NCBI RefSeq assembly: GCF_900105715.1
Contig: NZ_FNRY01000001.1
Coordinates: 2,666,001 to 2,730,000 of the forward strand
Source: Paramicrobacterium humi
Lineage (GTDB): Bacteria > Actinomycetota > Actinomycetes > Actinomycetales > Microbacteriaceae
DNA length: 64,000 nt
Direction: 5' to 3'
Below, piece after piece: positions 16,782-26,456 of the stretch; the stretch's first letter is position 1; each line of letters opens with the position of its first letter. The notes beneath the pieces are model-generated. The model made no database searches, was not told the DNA's origin, and worked only from the letters and a program-made list of their open reading frames with translations. The translations under genes were made by a program, and so were the position numbers.

Positions 16782-17759
16782 ATGAGAGCGATCTGGACGG
16801 GCGCTATCACGTTCGGACTGGTGAACGTGCCGGTCAAGCTGTACAGCGCCACCGAGGACCACGACGTCAGCCTGCACCAAGTGCACGACAAGGACGGCGG
16901 CCGCATCCGCTACCAACGGCGGTGCGAAGTGTGCGGGCGCGTCATCTCGTACGATCACATCGACAAGGCCTACGTCGAGGGCGACGAGACGGTGATTCTC
17001 ACCGAGGAGGACCTCGCCTCGCTCCCGCAGGAACGCAGCCGTGAGATCTCGGTTGTCGAGTTCGTGCCGAGCAACCAGATCGATCCGATCCTCCTCGACC
17101 GCAGCTACTATCTCGAACCCTCGGGCAGATCGCCGAAGGCGTACGTCCTGCTGCGCCAGACGCTCGAGAAGACCGATCGGACCGCGATCGTTCAGTTCGC
17201 GTTGCGGCAGAAGACGCGGCTCGCGGCGCTTCGCGTGCGTGATGACGTGCTCCTCATTCAGACCATGCGCTGGGCCGACGAGGTGCGCGAAGTGTCGTTC
17301 CCCGTTCTCGACGAGAAGGTGCGCGTCACGGCGAAGGAGCTCGAGCTCTCCGCCGCGCTCGTGAAGAGCTTCGCCTCCGACTTCGCTCCCGAAGAGTTCC
17401 ACGACGAGTACCAGGAAGAGCTCCGCACGCTCATCGACGCAAAGCTCGAGCAGGGGGAGTCGCTCGACACCGAGGCCACGTTCGGCGAGGTTCCGGAGAA
17501 GGAGGGCGCCGAGGTCATCGACCTCATGGAGGCGCTGAAGAGAAGCGTGGAGAAGTCGCGCGCGTCGAAGGGCAAGAAGCCTGCGGCGAAGAAGCCGGCC
17601 GCCAAGAAGACGGCTGACGCAGACACGGCGACGGCCAAGGAGTCGCCCGCGAAGAAGGCCCCGGCGAAGAAGACGCCCGCCAAGAAAGCCCCGGCGAAGA
17701 AGCCTGCCGCGAAGAAGCCCGCGGCGAAGAAGACGCCGGCTCGCAAGAAGAGCGCGTGA
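16782..17759 (+). CDS. ku: Non-homologous end-joining protein Ku
   Basis: The 325-residue protein opens with the canonical bacterial Ku start MRAIWTGAITFGLVNVPVKL and contains the C-x2-C pair RCEVCGR. Ku homodimers ring double-strand DNA ends and recruit LigD. From residue ~263 the protein is a Lys/Ala/Pro tail of repeated KKPAAKK/KKAPAKK units, like the extended basic C termini of some actinobacterial Ku proteins that help DNA binding. TTGACA (16753-16758) lies upstream, but no ribosome site is visible. It converges with the SRAP gene with 1 nt between stops. Confidence 0.97.
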   Translation: MRAIWTGAITFGLVNVPVKLYSATEDHDVSLHQVHDKDGGRIRYQRRCEVCGRVISYDHIDKAYVEGDETVILTEEDLASLPQERSREISVVEFVPSNQIDPILLDRSYYLEPSGRSPKAYVLLRQTLEKTDRTAIVQFALRQKTRLAALRVRDDVLLIQTMRWADEVREVSFPVLDEKVRVTAKELELSAALVKSFASDFAPEEFHDEYQEELRTLIDAKLEQGESLDTEATFGEVPEKEGAEVIDLMEALKRSVEKSRASKGKKPAAKKPAAKKTADADTATAKESPAKKAPAKKTPAKKAPAKKPAAKKPAAKKTPARKKSA

Positions 17760-17760
17760 C

Positions 17761-18465
17761 TCAGATCAGGCGCTCGACCTGATCGATCAGCTCCGGTCCG
17801 TCGGCGTCGCGGCCGAGCGGCGCGACCTCGTAGAGTTCGAGGTCCACCTCCTGGGACGCCGCCGCGGCCGCATCCACGAGCTTCTGATCACCGGCGATCG
17901 TGGCGTCGAGCCACATGTCGCGCATGCTGCGCGGGAGCGTGACGGGTGTGCGGTCGTGGATCTCGGCGAGCGCTCCGTGTGCCGCCCGCGTGAGGATGCT
18001 GACCGTGAGCAGCCACGGCTCAGCGGGGGAGGCGCGCCACCAGGAGTACAGCGCCGCGATGTCGAGCGGCCGCTCGGGATCGTGAATGTAGAACGGCGTC
18101 TTCGTCTTCCCGACCGTCTTCCACTCGTAGTATCCGTTCGCCGGCACGATCGCGCGCTTCGAGACGACGCTCGCCTTGAACGCCGGCTTCGACGCGGCAT
18201 CCTCGCTTCGCGCGTTGAACGTCGGGAACTTGAGCTTTGGGTGCTTCGCCCATGACGGGACGAGGGACCAGCGGGCGCCGTCGAGGCGCCGCACGGGGGA
18301 GCCGTCCCGCACCGATTCGAACACCGTCGCGACGGTCTCCGTCGGCTTGATGTTGTAGCCCTGCCGCCAGTCGGGACTCCAGTTCTCGGGCTGCTGCCCC
18401 GTGGCGATGACGAACTCGGTGATGAGGTCGTTGACTGTCTCGTCCATCGCGAATCGTCCGCACAT
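17761..18465 (-). CDS. SOS-response-associated peptidase (SRAP, YedK/HMCES family)
   Basis: The 234-residue protein begins MCGRF; Cys2 becomes N-terminal after Met removal and forms the thiazolidine crosslink with abasic sites in single-stranded DNA. Other family residues are visible: YNIKP (Asn), GYYEW (Glu) and EIHDRTPV (His). The start at 18465 is confirmed by this and by a -10 box TAGCCT 6 nt upstream (leaderless); a longer start two codons upstream would bury Cys2. Its place beside ku-ligD and close to imuB-dnaE2 matches the known genomic associations of SRAP. Confidence 0.96.
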   Translation of the reverse strand: MCGRFAMDETVNDLITEFVIATGQQPENWSPDWRQGYNIKPTETVATVFESVRDGSPVRRLDGARWSLVPSWAKHPKLKFPTFNARSEDAASKPAFKASVVSKRAIVPANGYYEWKTVGKTKTPFYIHDPERPLDIAALYSWWRASPAEPWLLTVSILTRAAHGALAEIHDRTPVTLPRSMRDMWLDATIAGDQKLVDAAAAASQEVDLELYEVAPLGRDADGPELIDQVERLI

Positions 18466-18471
18466 GCCCAC

Positions 18472-18477
18472 AGGCTA
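18472..18477 (-). promoter_or_regulatory. -10 box of the SRAP gene (leaderless)
   Basis: TAGCCT on the minus strand, 6 nt before the ATG at 18465, would start transcription at the start codon itself. It supports the MCGRF start over the upstream ATG. Confidence 0.5.
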
Positions 18478-18550
18478 CCCCGGGCCACCGACGGTCGCGG
18501 ATTCCCGGCCGGACCGGCACGGCCCTTTCACCGAGCATGTCCTTCGCCCT

Positions 18551-18556
18551 AGGCTG
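18551..18556 (+). promoter_or_regulatory. Possible -10 box of the BCCT transporter gene
   Basis: TAGGCT lies 75 nt before the ATG at 18632, giving a leader of about 70 nt. A TTTCAC-like -35 lies 19 nt upstream. This is a weak call based on the same hexamer type seen before other genes here. Confidence 0.35.
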
Positions 18557-18631
18557 AGGTGTCGTCCATTCATGCCGACAGAAGCGGAAGGACTAGGGCC
18601 TCGAGCTGAAAAGGCGCGAGGATACGTGCTC

Positions 18632-20548
18632 ATGAGTACTCCAGATTCCACCGAAGACCTCATCGCGGGGCTCATGAAGAGCACGCGGCGTCGCAAGCCT
18701 GCAAAGGGCAGCGGCGTCGACTGGATCGTGTTCGGCGTCGCCGCGATTCTCGCCGTCGGTTTCGTGGCGTGGGGCTTCATCTCGCCCGACGGCCTCGGCG
18801 TCGTCTCCGATGCCGCGCTGGCCGGCACCATGCAGGACTTCGGCTGGCTGTTCGTCATCGCCGCCACCGTCTTCACCGTGTTCGTCATCGTCGTCGCGGC
18901 CAGCCGATTCGGGGCGATCCCGCTCGGCAAAGACAACGAGGGCCCCGAGTATCGGACCTCGTCGTGGATCGCCATGATGTTCGCAACGGGCATGGGCATC
19001 GGGCTCATCTTCTACGGTGTCGGGGAGCCGCTGTTCTTCTACATGTCGCCGCCGCCCGGGACGGTCGACGGCCAGATCCCCGCCGCGGTGAGCACCGCCA
19101 TGGGTACGACGATGTTCCACTGGACGCTGTACCCGTGGGGCATGTACGCGATCGTCGGCCTCGGCATGGCCTACGGAACGTATCGCCTCGGTCGCAGCCA
19201 GCTGTTCTCGTCGATGTTCACGTCCCTCTTCGGCTCGAAGGCCGTGAACGGCTGGGGCGGCCGCGTCATCAATATCCTCGCGATTCTCGCGACGCTGTTC
19301 GGCTCAGCGTGCTCCCTCGGTCTCGGAGCGCTGCAGATCGGTGGCGGCCTGCAGTCGACGGGCGTCATGCAGAACGTCGGCACGGGCATCACCGTGCTGG
19401 TCATCGCGATCCTGACGGCCCTGTTCGTCGCCTCCGCCGTGTCGGGCATCGAACGCGGCATCCAGTGGCTGTCGAACATCAACATGGTGCTCGCGGTCGT
19501 GCTCGCCCTCATCGTGTTCATCGGCGGGCCGACGCTGTTCATCCTCAACGTGATCCCGAACGCCATCGGCGCCTTCGTCGCGGATCTGCCGCAGATGGCG
19601 TCGCGCACGGGCGGCGTCGGCAACGAGGCGCTGGCCGAGTGGATGTCGACGTGGACCATCTTCTACTGGGCCTGGTGGATCTCCTGGACGCCCTTCGTCG
19701 GACTGTTCATCGCCCGCATCTCGCGCGGTCGCACCGTGCGACAGTTCGTCACGGGCGTGCTGCTCGTCCCCTCGGGAATCTCGGTGCTCTGGTTCGCCAT
19801 CTTCGGCGGCGGGGCGATCGGACTCCAGGAGAAGGCCGAACAGGCGAACGACACGTCGAACATGCTCGCCAAGATCGTCGACGGGGCGCCTGACATCAAC
19901 TTCGACACGATCCTGTTCGACTTGCTCGCGCACATGCCCGTCCCCGGCTGGATCACAATCGTGCTCATGGTGCTCGCCGTCGTGCTCGTCGCGATCTTCT
20001 TCGTCACGGGCGCCGATTCCGCGTCGATCGTGATGGCCGGGCTGAGCGAGAACGGGGCCGCCGAGCCGACGAAGAAGCTCACGGTCTTCTGGGGCGTCGC
20101 CACCGGCGCCGTCGCCGCGGTCATGCTGCTCGCGGGCGGCGACCATCCGGCCGAAGCGCTCAACGGGCTGAAGAACATCACGATCGTGTCGGCGCTGCCG
20201 TTCGTCATCGTCATGCTGCTGTTGTGTGTCGCCCTGTGGAAAGACCTCTCGAATGATCCGCTCGTGTGGCGGGGACGCCTCGCCCGGCATGTGCTCGTCG
20301 AGAGCGTGGTGAATGCTGTCGAGAAGCATGAGGGAGCTTTCGAACTCACGACGTCGGAATCCGAAGAACTGCACCAAGCGGTTGTCGAGGCCGAAGCGGA
20401 AGCGCAAGAGCTGCGCGAAGCGGAAGCCAGAGCCGGGGCAGGGGCACGCACCGAGCCGACGGACGCAGAGGACACGGAGGAGGAGTCTGCTGCGGGGCGT
20501 CCGGACGAGGAGAGTCCAGGCGATTCGGAGTCGTCTCCGCGCAACTGA
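18632..20548 (+). CDS. BCCT-family transporter (betaine/choline/carnitine type)
   Basis: The 638-residue protein has about 12 membrane helices. It contains the family's glycine-rich substrate/sodium motif GMGIG (120-124) and the tryptophan box starting at Trp341 (WTIFYWAWWISWTPF). The GMGIG form is that of sodium-coupled betaine transporters such as BetP. The last ~100 residues are a long acidic, helical tail, as in osmosensing members whose C-terminal tail reports potassium and membrane state. It probably takes up compatible solutes under osmotic stress. ATG 18632 is chosen because MSTPDSTED gives a normal short cytosolic N terminus. Confidence 0.92.
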   Translation: MSTPDSTEDLIAGLMKSTRRRKPAKGSGVDWIVFGVAAILAVGFVAWGFISPDGLGVVSDAALAGTMQDFGWLFVIAATVFTVFVIVVAASRFGAIPLGKDNEGPEYRTSSWIAMMFATGMGIGLIFYGVGEPLFFYMSPPPGTVDGQIPAAVSTAMGTTMFHWTLYPWGMYAIVGLGMAYGTYRLGRSQLFSSMFTSLFGSKAVNGWGGRVINILAILATLFGSACSLGLGALQIGGGLQSTGVMQNVGTGITVLVIAILTALFVASAVSGIERGIQWLSNINMVLAVVLALIVFIGGPTLFILNVIPNAIGAFVADLPQMASRTGGVGNEALAEWMSTWTIFYWAWWISWTPFVGLFIARISRGRTVRQFVTGVLLVPSGISVLWFAIFGGGAIGLQEKAEQANDTSNMLAKIVDGAPDINFDTILFDLLAHMPVPGWITIVLMVLAVVLVAIFFVTGADSASIVMAGLSENGAAEPTKKLTVFWGVATGAVAAVMLLAGGDHPAEALNGLKNITIVSALPFVIVMLLLCVALWKDLSNDPLVWRGRLARHVLVESVVNAVEKHEGAFELTTSESEELHQAVVEAEAEAQELREAEARAGAGARTEPTDAEDTEEESAAGRPDEESPGDSESSPRN

Positions 20549-20621
20549 TCACCGTTCAGTGAGCGGCTCTCCAGCCGTAACTCAGCCTTCTCGAGAACCG
20601 CTCGTGCTCGCTGCCGCCGGA

Positions 20622-20650
20622 TTGACATGGCCGAACAGGTGTTCGATCAT
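20622..20650 (+). promoter_or_regulatory. LexA-type SOS promoter of the mutasome operon
   Basis: The sequence CCGAACAGGTGTTCGA (20631-20646) matches the actinobacterial SOS box TCGAAC-N4-GTTCGA at all but the first position. It sits between TTGACA (20622-20627) and a -10-like GATCAT (20645-20650, 17-nt spacer), so bound LexA would block the promoter. Transcription would start at the ATG 20657, leaderless, which decides the start of imuA'. Confidence 0.85.
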
Positions 20651-20656
20651 ATCGGT

Positions 20657-21355
20657 ATGGGAACCGGAACTGCTCGCGCTTTCGATGTCGTCGAGACATC
20701 GGGGTCGAGTCGTGCCGAGGTGCTGGCGGAACTCACGAGTCGCATTCGCGGAATGCAGCGCCGCACCCTCGGCACGGGCCTGGAGGCGCCTGTCGTTCCC
20801 GTCGTCGATGCCCTCGCGCCGCTGTTTCCCGGAGCGGGGCTCAGACCGGGGGCGGTCTACGCAGTCTCGTCCGCTGCGCTCGCGCTCATGCTCATGTCCG
20901 AGTCCTCGAGGCGCGGCGACTGGGTCGCCGTCGTTGGCATCCCCGACTTCTCCGCCGACGCGGCCGAAGCGGCCGGGATCCGCCTTGACCGCCTGATTCT
21001 CGTGCCTCATCCGGGCCGCCAGCTCATTCGCGCCGCGGCCGCGCTTGCCGACGTGATGAGTCTTGTCCTCGTCGGCTCGCCTGGCTCGCTCGCGCCAGCG
21101 GAAGGAGCGCGGCTCGAGGCGCGGCTGCGCCGAACCGGCAGCATCCTGCTCTCGCTCGGGGAGTGGCCGGGCTCCGAAGATCAGCTCGCGCTCTCCGACA
21201 GGCAGTGGAGCGGACTCGGCAGCGGGCACGGGCATCTCGCCGGCTGCATCGCGACCGTGACGGCCAAGGGGCGCGGCGGACGTCCCCGACAGGTGCGTAT
21301 TGCGCTGCCCGGAATGTCGGAGGCTCCTGATCAAATCGAACACATCACCGAATGA
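20657..21355 (+). CDS. imuA: ImuA' (mutasome accessory protein, RecA-like)
   Basis: The 232-residue protein lies directly before imuB and dnaE2. Sequence conservation with RecA is low, but GAGLRPGAVYAVSS sits where a Walker-like region falls in ImuA proteins, and the C-terminal VTAKGRGGRPRQVRI matches the RecA-fold end. It supports ImuB and DnaE2 in damage-induced mutagenesis. An in-frame ATG at 20627 exists, but it lies upstream of the -10 box and within the SOS promoter, so 20657 is the true start. The stop is 10 nt before imuB. Confidence 0.82.
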   Translation: MGTGTARAFDVVETSGSSRAEVLAELTSRIRGMQRRTLGTGLEAPVVPVVDALAPLFPGAGLRPGAVYAVSSAALALMLMSESSRRGDWVAVVGIPDFSADAAEAAGIRLDRLILVPHPGRQLIRAAAALADVMSLVLVGSPGSLAPAEGARLEARLRRTGSILLSLGEWPGSEDQLALSDRQWSGLGSGHGHLAGCIATVTAKGRGGRPRQVRIALPGMSEAPDQIEHITE

Positions 21356-21365
21356 AGGAGGAGCG

Positions 21366-22925
21366 ATGCCGGAATCGCTGACTCGATCGCTCGTGCTGTG
21401 GTGTGTCGACTGGTCTGTCATGGCGGCGGCCGACAGCACGGGGAACCCACGCACGACGCCCTTCGCGCTTGTGGAGCGCGGACTGCTCGCATTCTGCAAC
21501 CGAGCAGCCGCGCAGTGGGGTGTGCGCGCGGGCCAGCGGGTGCGAGAGGCGCAGGCTGCGTGCCCGGCGCTCGTCGTCCACGGCTACGACGCTGACGCCG
21601 ACCATCGCGCCTTCGAGAACGTCTTCGCGCGCCTGGATGAGCTGACGCCCGGCGCTCAAGTGCTCGCCCCCGGGCTCTGCGCACTGCGCATGCGGGGCCC
21701 GAGCCGGTACTACGGCGGCGAAGAAGCCGCGGCCTCGCGGCTTCTGTCGCTCATGCGCGAACTCGATATCGACGACGCGCGCATCGGCGTCGCCGACGGC
21801 ATCTTCCCCGCCGAACTCGCCGCTCGCCGCGCTGAACCCGGCCGCGCCGTCATCGTTCCGGCCGGCACCTCCGCCGGTTTCGTGGCCGACGTGCCCATCG
21901 ACGAGCTGCCCGCCACGGAACTCGCCGGGCAGGGGCCGCTGCTGCACAGGCTCGGCATCCACACGCTCGGTCAGTATGCGCGGCTCGGCGTCGACCAGGT
22001 GCGCGACCGCTTCGGTCCGGCGGCCGTTCGACTGCACCGGCTCGCGAACGGCGATGACCCGCGCATGGTCGAACCGACGCAGCGGGCCGCCGAGTTCACA
22101 CTGCACCGGGAATTCGACGACGCCCTCGACCGGGCGGACCAGATCGCATTCACCGTGCGCGCCGACGCCGACCGCATGATGGCGCACATCGCCGAGGCGG
22201 GCCTGGTCGCCACAGCCATGCGCATCGAGCTGCGCGACGAGACCGGTGACCAGCGGGAGCGCACGTGGCTGCATCCGCGCTTCTTCTCGGCATCCGATGT
22301 GCTTGACCGGCTGCGCTGGCAGCTGCAGGGCGCCGGCTCCACCTCGGACGCTCTCGCCTCGCCCATCGTGTCCGTGCAGATCAGCGCGGCAGCGCTCGAC
22401 GATCGAGCACACCACGAGGAAGGACTTTGGGGAGACGGCGTCGATCAACGTGTGCACCACAGCATCACTCGCGTGCAGAGCATGCTCGGCCACGCCGAGG
22501 TCTGCACGATCTCCCGCACAGGGGGACGGATGCTGCGCGAGAGACAGCAGCTCGTGCCGTGGGGCGAGCGGGCGGTGACCGCGGAGACCGCGGCGCCCGA
22601 ACGGCCCTGGCCCGGAGCGCTCAAAGGACTTCCACCCAGCACCGTCTTCGAGCGTCCCGCTCCCGTCACGGTCTTCGACAGAGACGGGAACATCGCCGTG
22701 GTCACCGCCCGGGGCACGCTGCACGCCCCGCTCGCGGCGCTGTCGACGGGCGGCAGCGCGCTGCGGCTCACCGCGTGGGCGGGACCCTGGCCGGTCGACA
22801 TGCGCTGGTGGGATCCGGCGAACCGCAGACGGCTGTACCGGTTCCAAGCCATCGACCAGACAGGAACCGCGTGGCTGCTGAACCTCGAAGACGGGCGCTG
22901 GAGCGCCGAAGGCCGATACGACTGA
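21366..22925 (+). CDS. imuB: ImuB, catalytically inactive Y-family polymerase-like protein
   Basis: The 519-residue Y-family protein resembles DinB in the N-terminal two thirds. The acidic catalytic motif that reads like S-x-DE in active enzymes is replaced by LRMRGPSRYYGG, as expected for ImuB, which is a scaffold. Residues 395-400 QLVPWG match a beta-clamp-binding motif (compare QLPLWG in Mycobacterium). It bridges the sliding clamp, ImuA' and DnaE2 in translesion synthesis. AAGGAGGAGCG precedes the ATG. Confidence 0.93.
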   Translation: MPESLTRSLVLWCVDWSVMAAADSTGNPRTTPFALVERGLLAFCNRAAAQWGVRAGQRVREAQAACPALVVHGYDADADHRAFENVFARLDELTPGAQVLAPGLCALRMRGPSRYYGGEEAAASRLLSLMRELDIDDARIGVADGIFPAELAARRAEPGRAVIVPAGTSAGFVADVPIDELPATELAGQGPLLHRLGIHTLGQYARLGVDQVRDRFGPAAVRLHRLANGDDPRMVEPTQRAAEFTLHREFDDALDRADQIAFTVRADADRMMAHIAEAGLVATAMRIELRDETGDQRERTWLHPRFFSASDVLDRLRWQLQGAGSTSDALASPIVSVQISAAALDDRAHHEEGLWGDGVDQRVHHSITRVQSMLGHAEVCTISRTGGRMLRERQQLVPWGERAVTAETAAPERPWPGALKGLPPSTVFERPAPVTVFDRDGNIAVVTARGTLHAPLAALSTGGSALRLTAWAGPWPVDMRWWDPANRRRLYRFQAIDQTGTAWLLNLEDGRWSAEGRYD

Positions 22926-22951
22926 GACGAAAGCGAAAGGGGGAGTGAACG

Positions 22952-25900
22952 ATGGGCTGGCACAATCCGCCGATCCCGTGGTCGGAGTTCGCCCGTCGGC
23001 TCTCCGACGAACCGGCCGCGCCCCTCACCGCCCTCGACGACGGCCCGCGCAGCCGAAAACGGGAACCCTACACGCCGAGCACGGGACTGCACGACCCCGA
23101 GCAGCTCACCGAGATCCGCGGCACGCAGACGGTGCCGTACGCCGAGCTGCACGCGCACTCCGCCTACAGCTTCCTCGACGGCGCGAGCATGCCCGAACAG
23201 CTCGTCGACGAGGCCGTGGACCTCGGCCTCAGCGGCATGGCGCTCACCGACCACGATGGCTTCTACGGCGCCGTGCGCTTCGCCGAGGCGGCCGCGATGC
23301 ACCCCGACCTCAAGACCGCGTTCGGAGCGGAGCTCTCCCTCGATCTGGGCGAGCCGCAGAACGGCGAACCCGATCCGGTCGGCAGCCATCTGCTGCTGCT
23401 CGCGCGCGGACCGGAGGGATACCGGCACCTCGCGGGCGCAATCACGCAGGCGCAACTCGCCGACGGAGCGCAGAAGGGCAGCCCCCGCTATCGTCTCGAC
23501 GCCCTCGGAGAGCAGCTGCGCGACCACGTGCATGTGCTGACCGGATGCCGCAAGGGCGCCGTCCGTCAGGCTCTCGACCGAGGCGGACGCGCGGAGGCGG
23601 GGCGCCAGATCGATCTTCTCGTCGACCTGTTCGGCCCAGACGGCGTCACCGTCGAGCTCAACGCCTGCGGCGACGCCCTCGACGACGCACGCAACGACAC
23701 GCTCGCCCAGCTCGCTTCCGAACGCGGGCTCCCTGTCGTGGCAACCGGGAACATCCACTTCGCCCGGCCCGAGCAGTACCGCCTCGCGCAAGCCCTCTCC
23801 GCTGTGCGGGCGCGACGCAGCCTCGACGAGATCGACGGTTGGCTGCCAGCATCCGGAGCTGCCTTCCTGCGCAGCGGTTTCGAGATGCAGGCGCTGTTCG
23901 GGCGCTTCGACGGCGCGATCTCCCGCAGCGTCGAGCTGCTTGACGAACTCTCCTTCTCGCTGCGCGCCGTCTCGCCGGGGCTGCCGAAGCTGCCGGTACC
24001 GAACGGGCACACCCCCATGAGCTGGCTGCGTGAGCTCGTCTGGCGCGGCGCAGCGCGCAAGTACCCGGACCTCGATGCGTCAAAGCGAGAGCGCATCGAA
24101 CGTGAACTGCAGGTGATCGAGGAGAAGGACTTCCCCGGCTATTTCCTCATCGTCTACGACATCGTCCAATTCGCACGCTCTCGCGGCATCCTGTGCCAAG
24201 GCCGGGGATCCGCCGCGAACTCGGCCGTCTGCTATCTGATCGACATCACCGCCGTCGACTCCATCCACTACGGGCTGCCGTTCGAGCGGTTCCTCTCGAG
24301 CATGCGCGAGGAGGAGCCCGACATCGACGTCGATTTCGACTCGCGTCGTCGCGAGGAAGTCATTCAGTACGTGTATGAGACCTACGGCCGCTACAACGCC
24401 GCACAAGTCTCGAACGTCATCAGCTACCGGCCGAAGGGCGCCATCCGTGACATGGCGAAGGCGCTCGGACACAGTCCGGGGCAGCAGGACGCCTGGAGCA
24501 AGCAAGTCGAGCGCTGGGGCGCTCAGGTGGAGGCGAACGATCACGACATTCCGCCGGCCGTGATCGAGCTGGCCGAGCAGGCGCTCAAACTGCCGCGGCA
24601 CCTCGGCATCCACTCCGGCGGCATGGTTCTCACCGACCGGCCCGTCGGCGAAGTGTGCCCCATCGAGCACGCCCGCATGGACGGGCGCACCGTGCTGCAG
24701 TGGGACAAGGACGACTGCGCCTGGATGGGCCTCGTGAAGTTCGACCTTCTCGGGCTCGGCATGCTCGAGGCCCTGCAGTACGTCTTCGAGCTCACCACCG
24801 CGCACTGCGGTGAGACCTGGGCGCTCGACACGATTCCGAAAGACGAACCGGCCGTGTTCGACGTGCTGTGCCGGGCAGACTCGGTCGGTGTCTTCCAAGT
24901 GGAGAGCCGGGCACAGATGGGGATGCTGCCGCGCTTGCAGCCGCGGTGCTTCTACGACCTCGTCGTCGAAGTCGCACTCGTGCGCCCTGGCCCCATCCAG
25001 GGCGGTGCCGTTCACCCGTACATCAAGCGGCGCATGCAGCAGCGGGAATGGGAAGTGAAGAAGGCTCGCGGGCAGGTGAAGGGCGAATTCCCGATCCCGT
25101 ACCTGCACCCGGCGCTCGAGCCCGTGCTGAAGCGCACCCTCGGGGTGCCGCTGTTCCAAGAGCAGCTCATGCAGATGGCCGTCGCCGTCGGGGGCTGCAG
25201 CGCTGAAGACGCCGACCAGCTGCGCCGCGCCATGGGATCGAAACGCGGCACGGAGCGCATCGACACGCTGCGCGAGAAACTGTATGCGGGCATGGCCGGC
25301 AACGGCATCACGGGGGAGAAGGCCGACGCCGTGTACGAGAAGATCCAGGCGTTCGCGAACTTCGGCTTCGCCGAGAGCCACTCCATCAGCTTCGCCCTGC
25401 TCGTCTACGCGAGCGCGTGGTTGCGCTTGCACTACCCGGCCGCGTTCCTCGCCGCCCTGCTGTGTGCCCAGCCGATGGGCTTCTACTCTCCGCAGAGTCT
25501 CGTCGCCGATGCCAGACGGCACGGCGTCGTCACACGGCGGCCCGACATCCTCCGCTCCGGCGTGCATCCGACGCTCGAAGCGGATGCCGCCGGGCGGGCG
25601 ACCGGCATAGACTCGTGTCTCAAGCGCATCCAGCCGCCTGTCGAGCCATTCGACCCCGACGCTCCCGACACGCAGGCCGAGCACCGCCGAGATGGCGGCT
25701 TCGCCGTGCGACTCGGACTGTCCAGCGTGCGCAGCGTCGGAGAGAAGCTCGCGGAGCGCATCGTCGCCGAACGCGAGAGCGGGGGAGCGTATCGCGACGT
25801 CTTCGACCTGGCCAGGCGCACGGGAGCGAACACGGCGGTGCTGGAGTCCCTCGCCGACGCCGGCGCGTTCGAATGCTTCGGACTCAGCCGCCGCGAGGCG

Positions 25901-26404
25901 CTGTGGCAGGCGGAGCAGGCGGCTCAGGAACATCCGAACCAGCTCGAGGGCACGACGCTGACGGTGCAGCCGCCCCTGTTCGGGCTGCTGAGTCCCGAAG
26001 AGCAGACCGTGTCGGACATCTGGGCGACGGGCATCTCTCCCGACGGACATCCGATCGAGCATCTCCGTGCGCGGCTTCGCTCTCGAGGGGTCCGCACTGC
26101 CGCTGATCTTCGCGCGGCCGAGACCGGGCGGCGCATCGAAGTCGCCGGTGTGGTCACGCACCGGCAGAGGCCCGCGACGGCGCGGAACGTGACCTTCATG
26201 AACCTTGAGGACGAGACGGGACTCGTGAACGTGGTCTGCAGCACGGGAGTGTGGGCGCGGTACCGGCGCATTGCCCGAGAGCAGCCGGCGCTGATCGTGC
26301 GAGGGATGCTCGAGCGCTCTCCAGAAGGCGTGGTCAACGTCGTCGCCGACCGTTTCGAACCCCTCGCGGTGACAGCCTCAACGCGTTCGCGAGACTTCCA
26401 ATGA
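22952..26404 (+). CDS. dnaE2: Error-prone DNA polymerase III alpha subunit DnaE2
   Basis: The 1150-residue protein has an N-terminal PHP domain ([14 protein letters not shown], His67 and His69) and a C-family polymerase palm with EPDIDVDFD near residues 455-463. The middle and fingers contain [13 protein letters not shown], and the C-terminal OB fold reads [20 protein letters not shown]. It copies past lesions in the mutasome with ImuA' and ImuB and is expected to be SOS-induced from the promoter at 20.6 kb. GAAAGGGGGAGTG lies before the ATG; the imuB stop is 26 nt upstream. Confidence 0.97.
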   Translation: MGWHNPPIPWSEFARRLSDEPAAPLTALDDGPRSRKREPYTPSTGLHDPEQLTEIRGTQTVPYAELHAHSAYSFLDGASMPEQLVDEAVDLGLSGMALTDHDGFYGAVRFAEAAAMHPDLKTAFGAELSLDLGEPQNGEPDPVGSHLLLLARGPEGYRHLAGAITQAQLADGAQKGSPRYRLDALGEQLRDHVHVLTGCRKGAVRQALDRGGRAEAGRQIDLLVDLFGPDGVTVELNACGDALDDARNDTLAQLASERGLPVVATGNIHFARPEQYRLAQALSAVRARRSLDEIDGWLPASGAAFLRSGFEMQALFGRFDGAISRSVELLDELSFSLRAVSPGLPKLPVPNGHTPMSWLRELVWRGAARKYPDLDASKRERIERELQVIEEKDFPGYFLIVYDIVQFARSRGILCQGRGSAANSAVCYLIDITAVDSIHYGLPFERFLSSMREEEPDIDVDFDSRRREEVIQYVYETYGRYNAAQVSNVISYRPKGAIRDMAKALGHSPGQQDAWSKQVERWGAQVEANDHDIPPAVIELAEQALKLPRHLGIHSGGMVLTDRPVGEVCPIEHARMDGRTVLQWDKDDCAWMGLVKFDLLGLGMLEALQYVFELTTAHCGETWALDTIPKDEPAVFDVLCRADSVGVFQVESRAQMGMLPRLQPRCFYDLVVEVALVRPGPIQGGAVHPYIKRRMQQREWEVKKARGQVKGEFPIPYLHPALEPVLKRTLGVPLFQEQLMQMAVAVGGCSAEDADQLRRAMGSKRGTERIDTLREKLYAGMAGNGITGEKADAVYEKIQAFANFGFAESHSISFALLVYASAWLRLHYPAAFLAALLCAQPMGFYSPQSLVADARRHGVVTRRPDILRSGVHPTLEADAAGRATGIDSCLKRIQPPVEPFDPDAPDTQAEHRRDGGFAVRLGLSSVRSVGEKLAERIVAERESGGAYRDVFDLARRTGANTAVLESLADAGAFECFGLSRREALWQAEQAAQEHPNQLEGTTLTVQPPLFGLLSPEEQTVSDIWATGISPDGHPIEHLRARLRSRGVRTAADLRAAETGRRIEVAGVVTHRQRPATARNVTFMNLEDETGLVNVVCSTGVWARYRRIAREQPALIVRGMLERSPEGVVNVVADRFEPLAVTASTRSRDFQ

Positions 26405-26443
26405 CAAATGTCAACCCGTCACACGCACGCAATACATGCTCGG

Positions 26444-26449
26444 TAGGGT
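26444..26449 (+). promoter_or_regulatory. -10 box of nadE (leaderless)
   Basis: TAGGGT ends 7 nt before the ATG at 26457, so the transcript should start at or next to the start codon. The gene lacks a ribosome site, as expected for a leaderless mRNA. Confidence 0.5.
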
Positions 26450-26456
26450 GAACAGC

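Noticed and set aside
17569-17757. Repetitive AAGAAG-type DNA at the end of ku as a tandem repeat or CRISPR-like array
   Set aside because: It is the coding sequence of the Lys/Ala/Pro tail; unit length is irregular and there are no spacers.
20627-20629. ATG 20627 as start of imuA'
   Set aside because: It is in frame but lies at the end of the -35 box, upstream of the SOS box and -10 box, so it is not transcribed from this promoter.
24080-26161. Long open frame on the minus strand opposite dnaE2 (693 codons)
   Set aside because: Shadow frame of a G+C-rich gene: composition is Arg/Ala/Val/His-biased without domains, and dnaE2 on the plus strand has complete motifs.
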